Below, in pieces: positions 28,042-37,579 of a stretch of 64,000 nt of DNA. Numbering within the stretch: position 1 is the stretch's first letter; every line of letters starts with the position of its first letter. Source of the stretch: Lacrimispora xylanisolvens. Its GTDB lineage: Bacteria; Bacillota; Clostridia; Lachnospirales; Lachnospiraceae. Both the position numbers and the translations under genes were made by a program. The notes below the pieces were generated by a model. The model had not been told where the DNA came from, ran no database searches, and saw nothing but the letters and a program-made list of their open reading frames with translations. The DNA lies in the NCBI RefSeq assembly GCF_002934545.1, contig NZ_PTJA01000004.1, forward strand, positions 124,001 through 188,000, read 5' to 3'.

Positions 28042-30810
28042 TTACCAGATCCCTCCCCGGATCTGATAGGAATTATAAAAAGTTTTATCATCGGGATATT
28101 CCACTGTTGTGACTAAATTCCCCGTACCATCATCTTTTACCAGTACTGTAACGGTTATGATTTTGCTGTCATAATTCATATACAGAATGGGTTCAGAAGG
28201 TTTTATTTCCCGGATCTGATAAGTATGTTCGCCAGGCTCCTCATAGGACTTTATAAAGCCAACAGTCCCATCTGCCCTGTTTTCAGATTTTTGTACGTCA
28301 CCAGTCTCCATGTCCTTAAGTTCAAATTCAAACAGTCCGGCGGTGAGCTGCATTCCGGTCAGTACCTTTTTTACTTCGATCGTCGCCGATTCCGTCTGAT
28401 AAGTAAAACTATTTTTAAATACCTGATCGGGCCAATAGGAAACTTCTGCCTTCAGCTTGCCGCCGCTATCCGTCACCAGAACTTTTGCCGTGATGGTTTT
28501 TAAATCATACGTAATATTCGGATCGGCAGGAATGGGAACAGACTCCCGGATCAGATACGTGTAGGTTCCTTGTTTTGTAAATGTGAGCGGAGAGAAACTG
28601 ATTTTACCGGAACCATCATTGGTCACTGTCTCCACTCCCTCATTGTTTCCGTTAAGAAGCCGGAACTGGAACATCCCTTTCTTTAAGGTTCTTCCCAGAA
28701 GCTTTTTCTGAGCGCTCAGGCTTACCGATACCGGCTGTGGTTCGTAATGATTTACGAAGGAAACATCTGCCGGATAACGGACCTGGACTTTTAGTTCATC
28801 TCCTGATCTTACAGCCTCTGCCTCCACCTGAATGGTTTTTGTATCGTATACCATGCCCGGTATTTTATTTTGGGGAATGATCTCCTTTACATGATAGAGA
28901 AAAACCCCCGGTTTTTTCAGTTCCACATCCGGAAAGGTAATATTGCCTTCTCCATCATTAAAAGCTGTTGAAACAGGAATTTCTTTCCCTTCGGAAATCC
29001 TGCTGATCTCAAACTGGAAACTGCCTGCTTCCAGTGTCATACCTGTCAGAATCTTTTTTAATTGAATTTCAGCTTTAACAGGTTCCGGTTCAACGACCTG
29101 AACCACCGGCTTATTGTAAGCATACTCAGCTTTACCGCTTTTTCCATATGAATAGGTAAGTCCGGCCTTTGAATTGGAGTAAAATCCTGGCATTCCCGAA
29201 CTGGTGCCGTTGCCGGGATAATCCGTGCCGGAATCTCCCGTATGGGGATAGCTTTGGTTTGAATCGTAGGAATCCATTGCTTTGTCTGAGGCGCGTACAT
29301 TAAAAGATACAACATAACGGCTGGCCGGCAGTGTTCCGCTTAACAGTTTTATATTGATCCCTGCGTTTTCAAAGCCTGCCGTATAATCACTGCCATCGGA
29401 CAGATATTCCGGCTGTGCGCTTCCGCTCTGGCGCATCACCTTTAGGTCTCCCATATAATCAACGTACTCAGAAAGCTGATCATTGATTGTCACATCGTAA
29501 AATGAATTGCTGATTTGTGATAAGAACCGGTTGAATGCATTGCTGATTTGCTCCGCGCTGGCTGCCTGTACCATATATTTTTCTATATTGGTATTTACCA
29601 TCTGGGTAATGGTCTGCAGAGTCGATGCACCTCCGGTACTGCTGCCCATGAAAATAGAGTAAAACCGGTCAACACCCTGCATCCGCCTGGCCGCATCCGC
29701 AGCGTAAACCGTTCCCACCTCTGTATAAACGGAATACCCCAGTGCCTGTGCAGCAGGTGTCGCTGCGGTAGGCTGCCCATCGGTGATGAAAAACACCACC
29801 TGCTCGGCTCCCGGTGAGGAAATCCCTCCGATCAGTTCAGATGCCTGATTCATGGATTGGTAGTAATTTGTTCCGCCTTCTAATCCCCCTGGAAGAGCCA
29901 GGGAATTGATAGTCTGAAGCAGACTGTTCCTGTCTGTACTTCCGGAAACCACAAGATTGGAATTCGTTCCGAAGGTGATGATGGAAAAGCGGTTATCCGG
30001 ATTTTCTGAAAGAGTTGATACTGCATTGTATACCGTCTGTTTCATGACCTGGAACCTGGTCTGGCCTCCCATCGATTCTTCCATGGAGTTACTGACATCC
30101 AAAACAAAAATGATATCTGATTTTTTTGCTTCCTCTTCCCTGCTGGTGGTTAAATCCAGATAAATCCGATAATTATTAACCCCATGGGCATCTGTATCCG
30201 GATTTCCGGCACCGTCGCCGAGATAATCGATCACTTTCTTATGTTCCGGCTCCGGAACTTCCTCTGGCGGTACTTCATCAATATCAGGATTATATTTAAA
30301 ATGAAGGGTAACCCTGACCTCGGCAGCATTACCACCGATCGAAATCCAGTTATAGGCCTGGAGAGCAAATGGATTGGAAGCGTTTCCGGTTCCGTTATAG
30401 GTATAGGCGCTTACGTTCTTGCCATATTCTACGGAGACAAGACTCAAATGGGAATCGGTATATCCATTTGCCCCAAACCAGACCGTATTGCAGTTTATGC
30501 CTGAAGATTTTCCGGAGAACTTTACGGTTGATGTAAAGCCGTTTTTCACAGTTACCACTCCTGTTTCATATCCGGATGGATAATAAGCCGGATAGCTGCT
30601 GGTTTTTGACATCTGATAGATCCGTTTTGCGTCGTATCTGGAATTGATCTGTCCGGCCTGATTTGGATAATCAGCAGAATTATCTATAACGGTAGTTACA
30701 TAAACCGTCAAGGGCTGGGCAGAAGCTGCCAGGGTCTTTTCAGGACTAAGAAACAATCCCAAAAGTGCCAGCAGCATGACCGGCAGCCCTTTTCTTATAA
30801 TTTTTAACAT
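28042..30810 (-). CDS. Large surface protein: VWA domain plus three pilin-isopeptide domains
   Basis: 922 residues. Signal peptide about 1-29. An N-terminal region of unknown fold (about 30-190), a VWA domain (about 230-410) with a full MIDAS start DVSNSMEES and FFITDGQPT, then three repeats of about 100 residues (about 585-690, 690-790, 800-915). Each repeat has a K-K-x-L-x-G start, a buried E in Y-x-x-x-E-I/S, and Y-D-x-K-x-I, the pattern of Spy0128/FctA-type domains that form Lys-Asn isopeptide bonds. No LPxTG motif or C-terminal membrane anchor is present (ends RGGIW) and no sortase gene is nearby. As the last gene of the Tad operon it is a candidate pilus tip adhesin; that role is inference. 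Confidence 0.85.
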   Translation of the reverse strand: MLKIIRKGLPVMLLALLGLFLSPEKTLAASAQPLTVYVTTVIDNSADYPNQAGQINSRYDAKRIYQMSKTSSYPAYYPSGYETGVVTVKNGFTSTVKFSGKSSGINCNTVWFGANGYTDSHLSLVSVEYGKNVSAYTYNGTGNASNPFALQAYNWISIGGNAAEVRVTLHFKYNPDIDEVPPEEVPEPEHKKVIDYLGDGAGNPDTDAHGVNNYRIYLDLTTSREEEAKKSDIIFVLDVSNSMEESMGGQTRFQVMKQTVYNAVSTLSENPDNRFSIITFGTNSNLVVSGSTDRNSLLQTINSLALPGGLEGGTNYYQSMNQASELIGGISSPGAEQVVFFITDGQPTAATPAAQALGYSVYTEVGTVYAADAARRMQGVDRFYSIFMGSSTGGASTLQTITQMVNTNIEKYMVQAASAEQISNAFNRFLSQISNSFYDVTINDQLSEYVDYMGDLKVMRQSGSAQPEYLSDGSDYTAGFENAGINIKLLSGTLPASRYVVSFNVRASDKAMDSYDSNQSYPHTGDSGTDYPGNGTSSGMPGFYSNSKAGLTYSYGKSGKAEYAYNKPVVQVVEPEPVKAEIQLKKILTGMTLEAGSFQFEISRISEGKEIPVSTAFNDGEGNITFPDVELKKPGVFLYHVKEIIPQNKIPGMVYDTKTIQVEAEAVRSGDELKVQVRYPADVSFVNHYEPQPVSVSLSAQKKLLGRTLKKGMFQFRLLNGNNEGVETVTNDGSGKISFSPLTFTKQGTYTYLIRESVPIPADPNITYDLKTITAKVLVTDSGGKLKAEVSYWPDQVFKNSFTYQTESATIEVKKVLTGMQLTAGLFEFELKDMETGDVQKSENRADGTVGFIKSYEEPGEHTYQIREIKPSEPILYMNYDSKIITVTVLVKDDGTGNLVTTVEYPDDKTFYNSYQIRGGIW

Positions 30811-30840
30811 TGCTTTTACCTCCGCATACTACTTTACCTG

Positions 30841-32082
30841 CTAATTTTTCAGTTTTTTGATCCACTCTGTTAAAAAACCTTCCGGATCCGTGACTTTACC
30901 TGAAAAAATCAAATCTAAATTCTCGGCACATAACGTTCTGTCTTCCTGTGACATGGTCTGAAAAAACGGGAAATACACTTCCTTTTTTCCGCTTACCAGT
31001 TCGTATGCCTGCCTGATTTCCTTATCATCCGGCTTTATGCCTTTTACAGCCGGAAGCATCCCAAACTCCGTTGAAAATGCCAGCTGATTCTTTTTGGTAA
31101 GAAAATAAGAAAGGAATTTTTTTGCTTCCTTCACTGATTTTCCCTTTTTTGCAGCTCCGTACATATGATTTGCCTTCCAGACTCCTGCATTTGTGTAATC
31201 CTCTCCCGGCAGCGCGAACCACCCAAAGGAGGATGACATGCGCTCATTCAATACGTCAATGTCATCTGTGGTGCCGCAGATCATGGCGTATTTGTTCTGT
31301 GCAAAATTTTCTAACAGAGCCTGATGTCCCTTTACACAATTTTCCTTATCCAGTGATAATTCCATTGCGACTCCAATCAGATCGTAATAGCCGGTATTTT
31401 TATCCAGCAGCTTTTTAAAATCCTGTTTTTCCGGCTTTCTCCCGTCCAGACTCTTTCCGTTAGCCAGAATTCCGGATGTAAAATCAAAAGAATCAAACAA
31501 CCCTTCCTCCGTCAGCGACATGGCAAACGGCTGACAGGAAGACTGTTTTAATATGGCACAGTTTGTCACAAAATCCGAAAGTGTTTCCGGAACAACAAGC
31601 TGATTCTGTTCATAAATATCTTTGTTGTAAAAAATCACCGGAAGACTGCCGGCTGCAGGAAGGGCATAAGCCTTCTCTTTTCCTGATGTGTCTATAAGAA
31701 ATTCCTCTTCACTGCCTGCAGGGATCAGATCTGCATAGGTCAGCGCTTCAAGCTTTTTGCTGTCTATAAATTCAGCCAGACTTTCAGGAGGAATGGCAAA
31801 TACATCTGCAGTTTCACCCTCTGCAGCAGCTTCCATCCACTCCTTCGTATAAGTTTCATAGGGAACCAGCCTGATATTTATTTTTACTCCATCATTCTCC
31901 CTGGCATATTCCGATGCAATTTTCTCATAAAATTCTTCATGCCCGGTGTCCCAATGCCAAAATGTAAGTGTACACTCCCTGACTGAATTCTCTTTAAAAA
32001 CAAAGCCGCTCTTTTTGCATGCGGTGAGAATACACGCCGCTGCAATCAGAAAAACGGCAGCTGAAAAAACCTTCTTTTGCAT
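30841..32082 (-). CDS. ABC-type extracellular solute-binding lipoprotein inside the Tad operon
   Basis: 413 residues. Lipoprotein signal ending LTAC (about residue 21). Family 1 sugar-binding fold: TLTFWHWDTGHEEFYEKIASEY near the N-terminus, ADVFAIPPESLAEF and YALPAAGSLPVIFYNKDIYEQNQL. It sits between the TadG-like gene and the VWA protein with short gaps on the same strand, and no ABC permease is near. It may be recruited as a Tad accessory lipoprotein; the ligand is unknown. Confidence 0.85.
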   Translation of the reverse strand: MQKKVFSAAVFLIAAACILTACKKSGFVFKENSVRECTLTFWHWDTGHEEFYEKIASEYARENDGVKINIRLVPYETYTKEWMEAAAEGETADVFAIPPESLAEFIDSKKLEALTYADLIPAGSEEEFLIDTSGKEKAYALPAAGSLPVIFYNKDIYEQNQLVVPETLSDFVTNCAILKQSSCQPFAMSLTEEGLFDSFDFTSGILANGKSLDGRKPEKQDFKKLLDKNTGYYDLIGVAMELSLDKENCVKGHQALLENFAQNKYAMICGTTDDIDVLNERMSSSFGWFALPGEDYTNAGVWKANHMYGAAKKGKSVKEAKKFLSYFLTKKNQLAFSTEFGMLPAVKGIKPDDKEIRQAYELVSGKKEVYFPFFQTMSQEDRTLCAENLDLIFSGKVTDPEGFLTEWIKKLKN

Positions 32083-32106
32083 TTTAAATTACCTCATATT
32101 TATCCG

Positions 32107-32676
32107 TTACCAGTCAGCCGGTAAATCTGCACTGTCATACCCGAAGCTTCCGTCAGGCTGGCTGGTATAAGAACCATTGTAGCTGGAAACCGGTAAAGCA
32201 GGATGCCATATGACATCCGAAATCCCTTCTCCGTATGTCTCCCCTCCGTCGAAATAGACGGTAATGGTAGTTGTATCAGCTCCGAAAATCTTTAAAAATG
32301 TATAAGAATATTCTTCGCTGAGCTGTGTCCGTATTTTGTAATACCGGTAATTGGTCTCCGGTGTATCTTCTTTAAAATAAACCTTCACTGTTCCATCAAA
32401 ATGATTCCTTCTTATGGCATCTTCTATCATGGTAAAGCTGTCCTTCCCCGGATTATCGGAATATCGGATGGAATCCTGGAACGTAAATCTGTCTTCTTTC
32501 ACAAGCTGGCATAGATTCATCAGTGCATTGCGCTTTAAATAAATGAGCCCCAGATCCATGGATATCCCGATAAAAAAAATCAGGACGGTCAGGCTTCCGG
32601 CGAAAAGCAGCAGAATATTTCCATCTTCCCGGCCAAAACAGGCAAACTTTTTTTTCCACCTGGTTTTACATTTCAT
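32107..32676 (-). CDS. TadG-like pilus assembly protein
   Basis: 189 residues. A basic N-terminus, then EDGNILLLFAGSLTVLIFFIGISMDLGLIYL, which matches the TadG N-terminal segment (G-x-I-x-x-x-F-A membrane helix). The remainder is predicted extracytoplasmic with no clear domain. Co-transcribed with the two TadE-like genes upstream. It would be a minor pseudopilin or membrane organiser of the Tad secretion system. Confidence 0.7.
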   Translation of the reverse strand: MKCKTRWKKKFACFGREDGNILLLFAGSLTVLIFFIGISMDLGLIYLKRNALMNLCQLVKEDRFTFQDSIRYSDNPGKDSFTMIEDAIRRNHFDGTVKVYFKEDTPETNYRYYKIRTQLSEEYSYTFLKIFGADTTTITVYFDGGETYGEGISDVIWHPALPVSSYNGSYTSQPDGSFGYDSADLPADW

Positions 32677-32703
32677 GCTATCCTCCCTTTTTATACTCCA
32701 AAG

Positions 32704-33252
32704 CTACTCAGATCTGTGCTGGGTGGATACGACCCGGATGCAGCTTAATTTTTTTTCCTTTGTCACCCTGGATCCAAAAACCTGCCGCCCCAAAAAGGTA
32801 AGAGGGTATATATCATAGGACAGGGTGGCATTTAAATCCATATAGCGGGTACGGCTGATTGCCGTTATGGTGTCAGCCGGTGTCCGTCCTGGCACCGAAA
32901 AGGGCTTTTCCACATTTTTCATTACTGCCTTTGCATCACTGACTGTTAAATTCTCCGGTAAAAAGCCCCAGAAGCTGGCTTCTTTTATTCTTTCCACCAA
33001 AGGGTCTGACACCGTATTTCCGGTATAGACAGCGCTGGATGGGCAGGTATTAAGAGGATCTGAGTCCCCGAAATCGGATGCCTGCACAGACCAGCTGGAA
33101 TACTGGTAACTCTGATCGAAAACAGTCTGCTGGTATGTAATCCAGCCCACTTCGATTATGAAAAGAATGATCATAATAAAAATAGGAAAGACCAGTGCAA
33201 ATTCTACCATTCCCTGCCCGTTATCCTGTTTCAAACTCAGAAAACATTTCAT
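32704..33252 (-). CDS. TadE/TadF-like minor pseudopilin
   Basis: 182 residues. The N-terminus LKQDNGQGMVEFALVFPIFIMIILFIIEVGW carries the Flp-type prepilin signature (G before a hydrophobic helix with E at position +5, cleaved by TadV-type peptidase). A beta-rich extracytoplasmic tail follows. One of three pilin-like genes in a row. Confidence 0.82.
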   Translation of the reverse strand: MKCFLSLKQDNGQGMVEFALVFPIFIMIILFIIEVGWITYQQTVFDQSYQYSSWSVQASDFGDSDPLNTCPSSAVYTGNTVSDPLVERIKEASFWGFLPENLTVSDAKAVMKNVEKPFSVPGRTPADTITAISRTRYMDLNATLSYDIYPLTFLGRQVFGSRVTKEKKLSCIRVVSTQHRSE

Positions 33253-33275
33253 ACATTTTCCTCCTCCCGTCCGTA

Positions 33276-33797
33276 CTATGGAGTATAGCCGCTTATATAA
33301 ATATCACGGGAATAAACAGGTGTTTTCACTTTATATGTATTGCCCAGAAAAAACGTTCCCCAAAAGGTTACTGCAGGGCGCTCATAAGAAAGCTGCAGCT
33401 GTACCTCAGTATACTCATAACTGCCGGGGCGCACTTCAAACTGGCTGCCAAAATCAGATGGATTGGCCAGATCACTGGAATAAACGTAATAACTGTAATC
33501 GTTCTTTTGGCTGCTTCCTGTGTTCAGTTCCTCAATCGTAACCTTGGAAGGATCCAGCCGTTCGGTGAAATTCTGCATAATGATCTGTGTCAGCTTATTG
33601 CTCACTGTTCCCGAAGAAATATCAGAATAGTCCAGACGGCTGATACATTCGCTGGCAGCACTGCTTAATGTCATCTTTGTATTCATGCAGATAAAGAAAT
33701 CCACAGGAGCAGTAAAGAGCAGCACTATAATAGGAAGAATCAGGGCAAATTCCAGGATTGACTGCCCGTTTTCATTCATTCCGTTAAAGTCAGCCAA
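33276..33797 (-). CDS. TadE-like minor pseudopilin
   Basis: 173 residues with NENGQSILEFALILPIIVLLFTAPVDFFI at the N-terminus, the prepilin signature with E+5. It starts inside the 3' end of the coiled-coil gene (8-base overlap). Similar design to the next gene downstream, so the two likely act together in pilus biogenesis. Confidence 0.82.
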   Translation of the reverse strand: MADFNGMNENGQSILEFALILPIIVLLFTAPVDFFICMNTKMTLSSAASECISRLDYSDISSGTVSNKLTQIIMQNFTERLDPSKVTIEELNTGSSQKNDYSYYVYSSDLANPSDFGSQFEVRPGSYEYTEVQLQLSYERPAVTFWGTFFLGNTYKVKTPVYSRDIYISGYTP

Positions 33798-35349
33798 TGT
33801 TCTTTACCTCCCGGGTCTTCTCGGCATATTCTCCTTCCATCACAGAGAACAATCCCCTGGCTTTCTGCATGGCCTTGTCACAGGTAAACAGCTCCGGGTC
33901 AGAATTCTCCCTTTCTGCGCTGGCAGAGGGCTGCTTTTCCGGCAATACACCCCGTTTTTCCCGTTCCACGGGTAACGATACTTTTTTCTGCAGCTCCATC
34001 CCTTTCTCCAGCTGCATATTTCTGGATTTCAGCTCCTCGATCTGGGCCATCAGGCCTCTCTGAATGTCCAGCAGTTCCACATTCTGTAGTTTCAGTGCTG
34101 CCTGTTCCCCAATGGCTTTTTTAAGGGTATCCCGTTCCTGGGTGGTTCGCTCCATATAAAGGTTCATGCTTTCAGACTGAGTTTCCATCTGTTCCATTAT
34201 CATCTGAATCGTTTCTTTTAAGGAATCTATGGTATCTTTTAATTTTTGATTTTCCTGGCGGGTCAGTATGGTTCCCTGCTCTTGCCCCTGATAATGATTT
34301 AAAAGCATGTCCTTTTCTTCAATCTGCTGTTCCTGTCTTTTTATCCGGGATGCGTTTTCCTCATAATTCTTATATAAAACGTCAACCTTTTCTTCCAGTT
34401 CCTTTTTATAGTTCTCCTGTTCTTCGTACTGCTTCTTTAAGTCATCAAGCCTTTTCTCCCATTTTTCCTTTTCAGCCGTCAAAGCCAGCTGCTCCAGTTT
34501 TTCCCGCTCGGCTATGAAAGCCTGGTGTTCCAGCTTTTCCTTTTCAGCTGACAGGATCTGCTGTTCCAGTTTTTCCCGTTCAGCAATTAAGGCCTGCTGC
34601 TCCCATTTTCCCCTTTCTGACATCAGGTTTTGCTGCTCCCGCTCTTCCTTTCGTGCCTGGCGTTCCTGTTCTAACGCTATGGTGTTTTCTTCCAGCTTCA
34701 TGAGAAGATTTTCATATTTTTGTTCAGCCTCCTCTTTCTGCCGAAGCATTTCTTCCATATCCGGCTGAGGCCGGCCCAGGGAAACCTTCAGCAGGTTCTC
34801 CTCCATATCCTTCATCTTTGCCTTAAGAGCTTCATAATCGTGCTGATAGTTTGATAATTGTCCATTTAACCGGATAATATCCTGTTCTTTTTGGGAGATC
34901 TCTTCCTCATACATTTCTTTCTGCAGCTGCATTTCTTCATAATCGGAATGCTGGTTCTCCCATTCTTCCAATTTTGCTGCTGACAGCCTTGCTTCCTGCA
35001 ATGCCCGTTCCTTTCGCGCGATTGCATCGGAAAGCTTTTCCTCCGCTGTGTTTAATTGCTCCCGAAGCACCTGGCATTCCTGGGTCACACTGACCTTTTC
35101 AGCGGTCAGCTCACGGATCTGCTGCTCCAGCTGCTCCTTTATCAGCATCAGATTATTCCTCATATCCAGAGCATATTCTTCCACACTCTTTTTGGTATAC
35201 CCTCCGACCACTGTTGTCTGGAGCTTTGCAGCAAGCTCGGTCTGAATATTCTTACCGGTCAGACCTTCCATGCCGTCAGGAAGCATGCCCCCCATTTGTC
35301 CGGCGTTTCCTTCTTCCTGTCCGAAATCATTTAACTGATTGTAATTCAT
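33790..35349 (-). CDS. Long coiled-coil cytoplasmic protein of the Tad operon
   Basis: 519 residues from ATG 35347-35349 (AAAGGAGG 7 bases upstream). After about 50 residues the protein is almost entirely Glu/Lys/Gln-rich heptads (about 55-460), including tandem near-repeats of the type REKLEQQxLxAEKEK at about 255-310. No membrane helix or signal. A DivIVA-like start (KSVEEYALDMRNNLML) is visible at about residue 52. Its place between pilus genes suggests a scaffold or polar positioning role, which is inference. Confidence 0.7.
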   Translation of the reverse strand: MNYNQLNDFGQEEGNAGQMGGMLPDGMEGLTGKNIQTELAAKLQTTVVGGYTKKSVEEYALDMRNNLMLIKEQLEQQIRELTAEKVSVTQECQVLREQLNTAEEKLSDAIARKERALQEARLSAAKLEEWENQHSDYEEMQLQKEMYEEEISQKEQDIIRLNGQLSNYQHDYEALKAKMKDMEENLLKVSLGRPQPDMEEMLRQKEEAEQKYENLLMKLEENTIALEQERQARKEEREQQNLMSERGKWEQQALIAEREKLEQQILSAEKEKLEHQAFIAEREKLEQLALTAEKEKWEKRLDDLKKQYEEQENYKKELEEKVDVLYKNYEENASRIKRQEQQIEEKDMLLNHYQGQEQGTILTRQENQKLKDTIDSLKETIQMIMEQMETQSESMNLYMERTTQERDTLKKAIGEQAALKLQNVELLDIQRGLMAQIEELKSRNMQLEKGMELQKKVSLPVEREKRGVLPEKQPSASAERENSDPELFTCDKAMQKARGLFSVMEGEYAEKTREVKNIG

Positions 35350-35350
35350 C

Positions 35351-35701
35351 TTACGACCTCCTTTCTTCAATAGAACTGATAAACAGCTGTTTTTCGGTCT
35401 TTAACTTTCTTGCGGCGCCTTTATTTAATTCCAATATCTTTCTGGTTCCTTTCACATGGCTTCCCAGCCGCCATGGATAAACGGTTTCCCTTTTTAAAAC
35501 CATATTACCATGGTCCAGGTATACCACATCGATGGGAAAGTGCATAAAGCATGTATGAATACGGGAACAGGAATCTAAAAGCAGAGCACTCCCCTCCTGC
35601 AACTCCCTGCAAAACATCAGCCCCAGCAGTCTTTTTATGAAGGTATCGGCGATTTCCGCCTTCACATTGAAACCATGTTCCCCTTCTATCAGAACGATCA
35701 T
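35351..35701 (-). CDS. DUF192 domain protein
   Basis: 116 residues covering a whole DUF192 domain: ADTFIKRLLGLMFCRELQEGSALLLDSCSRIHTCFMHFPIDVVYLD, then WRLGSHVKGTRKILEL. DUF192 proteins are usually secreted and of unknown function; this one has no signal peptide. DUF192 genes recur in Tad loci of Firmicutes, so it may be a genuine accessory component. Confidence 0.8.
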   Translation of the reverse strand: MIVLIEGEHGFNVKAEIADTFIKRLLGLMFCRELQEGSALLLDSCSRIHTCFMHFPIDVVYLDHGNMVLKRETVYPWRLGSHVKGTRKILELNKGAARKLKTEKQLFISSIEERRS

Positions 35702-35703
35702 AA

Positions 35704-36621
35704 TTACATACCTCCAAACATTTCCATAATTGACATGACTGCAGGTCCCAAAAGTACAATAAAGATGACAGGAAATATGAACAGCACCATGGGAAGCAGA
35801 ATCTTAACAGACAATTTCTGTGCCTTTTCCTCTACATTCTGTTTATGAGTCTGCCGGATTGCAGACGCCTGGATGGAGAGGATGTTCTGCATGGAGGATC
35901 CCATTTCATCGGCCTGGACCACAGCAGTGACAAAGGTCCGGATCTCCATATTTTCACACCGGTCTGCAAATCCATTCAGGGCATCCTTTCTCCGGCGGCC
36001 CAGGGAAATTTCCCTCTGGGTAACATCCAGTTCGTCGATGAGGGGACCACTGGATTTCTCCACCACATATCCCAGGGCCTGGTCAAAGCCCAGTCCCGCC
36101 GAAACACTGACACTTAATAAATCCATCATTTCCGGAAGCTGATGATATAGTTGTGCTTTCCGTTTTTTTATTTTGCTCTTCAAATGAAAACGGCTTACCA
36201 CGATTCCGGCATAAAGGCCAAGTGCGCCATAAAGGACCGCCTGTAAAATGCCTCCTGTCCTTCCGTATAAAGCTCCCAAACCAATGCAGACTGCTGTAAA
36301 AAAGGCAACTGACGCGCTGTAGTTTTGGGATTTCATATGAATGCCTGCCTGTCTGAGCTGCTGCTCCATTCTCTCCAGAGCGGCAGGATTTTTAGGGGCA
36401 AATACGGAAAATATGGTAAGGATGCGATTAAAAACCGGTCTCATGATCCGGTCTGCGATGGAAACCTCCAGTTCCCCCGCTTCTCTCTGCCGTTTTCCCA
36501 TTTCCTCCACAGATTTTAAGCGGCTGTTCAAAGCAAGGGTTTTAGAAAAAGCGGCTGAGAAACATAGATCAACAAAAAAATAAGTAAAAACTGCACCGGC
36601 TATGGCTGTCAGAAATATCAT
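35704..36621 (-). CDS. tadC: TadC-type inner membrane platform protein
   Basis: 305 residues from ATG 36619-36621 (AGGAGA 7 bases upstream, avoiding overlap with tadB). The T2SSF domain (about 160-290) has LPEMMDLLSVSVSAGLGFDQAL and DEMGSSMQNILSIQASAIR. Membrane helices at about 3-20, 105-140 and 270-298. With TadB it forms the platform on which the CpaF ATPase acts. Confidence 0.9.
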   Translation of the reverse strand: MIFLTAIAGAVFTYFFVDLCFSAAFSKTLALNSRLKSVEEMGKRQREAGELEVSIADRIMRPVFNRILTIFSVFAPKNPAALERMEQQLRQAGIHMKSQNYSASVAFFTAVCIGLGALYGRTGGILQAVLYGALGLYAGIVVSRFHLKSKIKKRKAQLYHQLPEMMDLLSVSVSAGLGFDQALGYVVEKSSGPLIDELDVTQREISLGRRRKDALNGFADRCENMEIRTFVTAVVQADEMGSSMQNILSIQASAIRQTHKQNVEEKAQKLSVKILLPMVLFIFPVIFIVLLGPAVMSIMEMFGGM

Positions 36622-36641
36622 TTTTTCTTCTCCTGATTTCA

Positions 36642-37577
36642 TCAAAACTTAATATCTACGATTTTATTGATTATTAAGAAGCCAAAAATCTCCATTCCTC
36701 CGCCAAGCAGCAGCAGAAAACGTCCTGGCAGAGATGAAAACAACGGCGAAATATATTCCGGATTGGCAAACGAAAGAGCAAGCAGCAGAAGGACCGGAAG
36801 TGCACCAATCACCTGTCCTGTGATCCTGCCCTGTGCGGTCAGTGTCTTTATGGTTCGCTTAATTGTCAGTCTGTCCCGAATCGTCTGGGAAATAATATCC
36901 AGTATTTCTGCCAGATTTCCCCCCACTCTCTGCTGGATAATAACAGCTGTTGTGAGCAGCTTTAAATCATCACTCTTCATTCGATCAGCTACGATCAGAA
37001 AAGACTGTTCCAGTTCCGCTCCAAGCTTTAACTCCCTGACAATTGTGTTCAGTTCCCCGCCAATGGGATCGGCTAAATCCCCAGAAACATTCTCCAGTGC
37101 CTGCTCAAAGGAAAAACCGGCTCTTAAACCATTGGAAAGCACCATCAGCGCATCCCCTAACTGAGCCTCAAACATGGAACGCTGTTTCGCAGCCGCTATT
37201 TTCAGAAAGAAAGGGGGAACAACCAGTCCGATAAGAAAAAGCCCCATGCACTGAATCAAATTCGGAGCAAACGCAAACAAAAGCATGGCAGGTGCAAAGA
37301 TAAGAAGGAACCAGATCATGATAAATTCCTCCGGACGCAGTCTGATTCCGGATAAGCTGACTTCTTCTTTCAGCTTCTTTGAAATATGTATGAAACGTAA
37401 AAGCTGTCTGTCTTTTTTTTCTTCTCCGGCAGACGATACTCCTGTCTCGTTTTTCACCTCGCTTAAATCACTTAATCTCTGATTGATCTGCAGCTGTTTA
37501 TTTAACAGAAACTCCAGTATTATCTCAATGGCACAATAGCAAAATAACGCCGCTGAAGCCAGACAAACCATTTCCAT
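36642..37577 (-). CDS. tadB: TadB-type inner membrane platform protein
   Basis: 311 residues. A T2SSF domain with LGDALMVLSNGLRAGFSFEQALENVSGDL and QQRVGGNLAEILDIISQTIRDR, plus membrane helices near the N-terminus, at about 95-125, and two at the C-terminus. The stop lies 2-3 bases from the cpaF gene upstream, showing a tight operon. Confidence 0.9.
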   Translation of the reverse strand: MEMVCLASAALFCYCAIEIILEFLLNKQLQINQRLSDLSEVKNETGVSSAGEEKKDRQLLRFIHISKKLKEEVSLSGIRLRPEEFIMIWFLLIFAPAMLLFAFAPNLIQCMGLFLIGLVVPPFFLKIAAAKQRSMFEAQLGDALMVLSNGLRAGFSFEQALENVSGDLADPIGGELNTIVRELKLGAELEQSFLIVADRMKSDDLKLLTTAVIIQQRVGGNLAEILDIISQTIRDRLTIKRTIKTLTAQGRITGQVIGALPVLLLLALSFANPEYISPLFSSLPGRFLLLLGGGMEIFGFLIINKIVDIKF

Positions 37578-37579
37578 TG

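Noticed and set aside
28042-30810. Sortase-assembled pilin
   Set aside because: No LPxTG-type signal, no C-terminal anchor, no sortase gene in the window.
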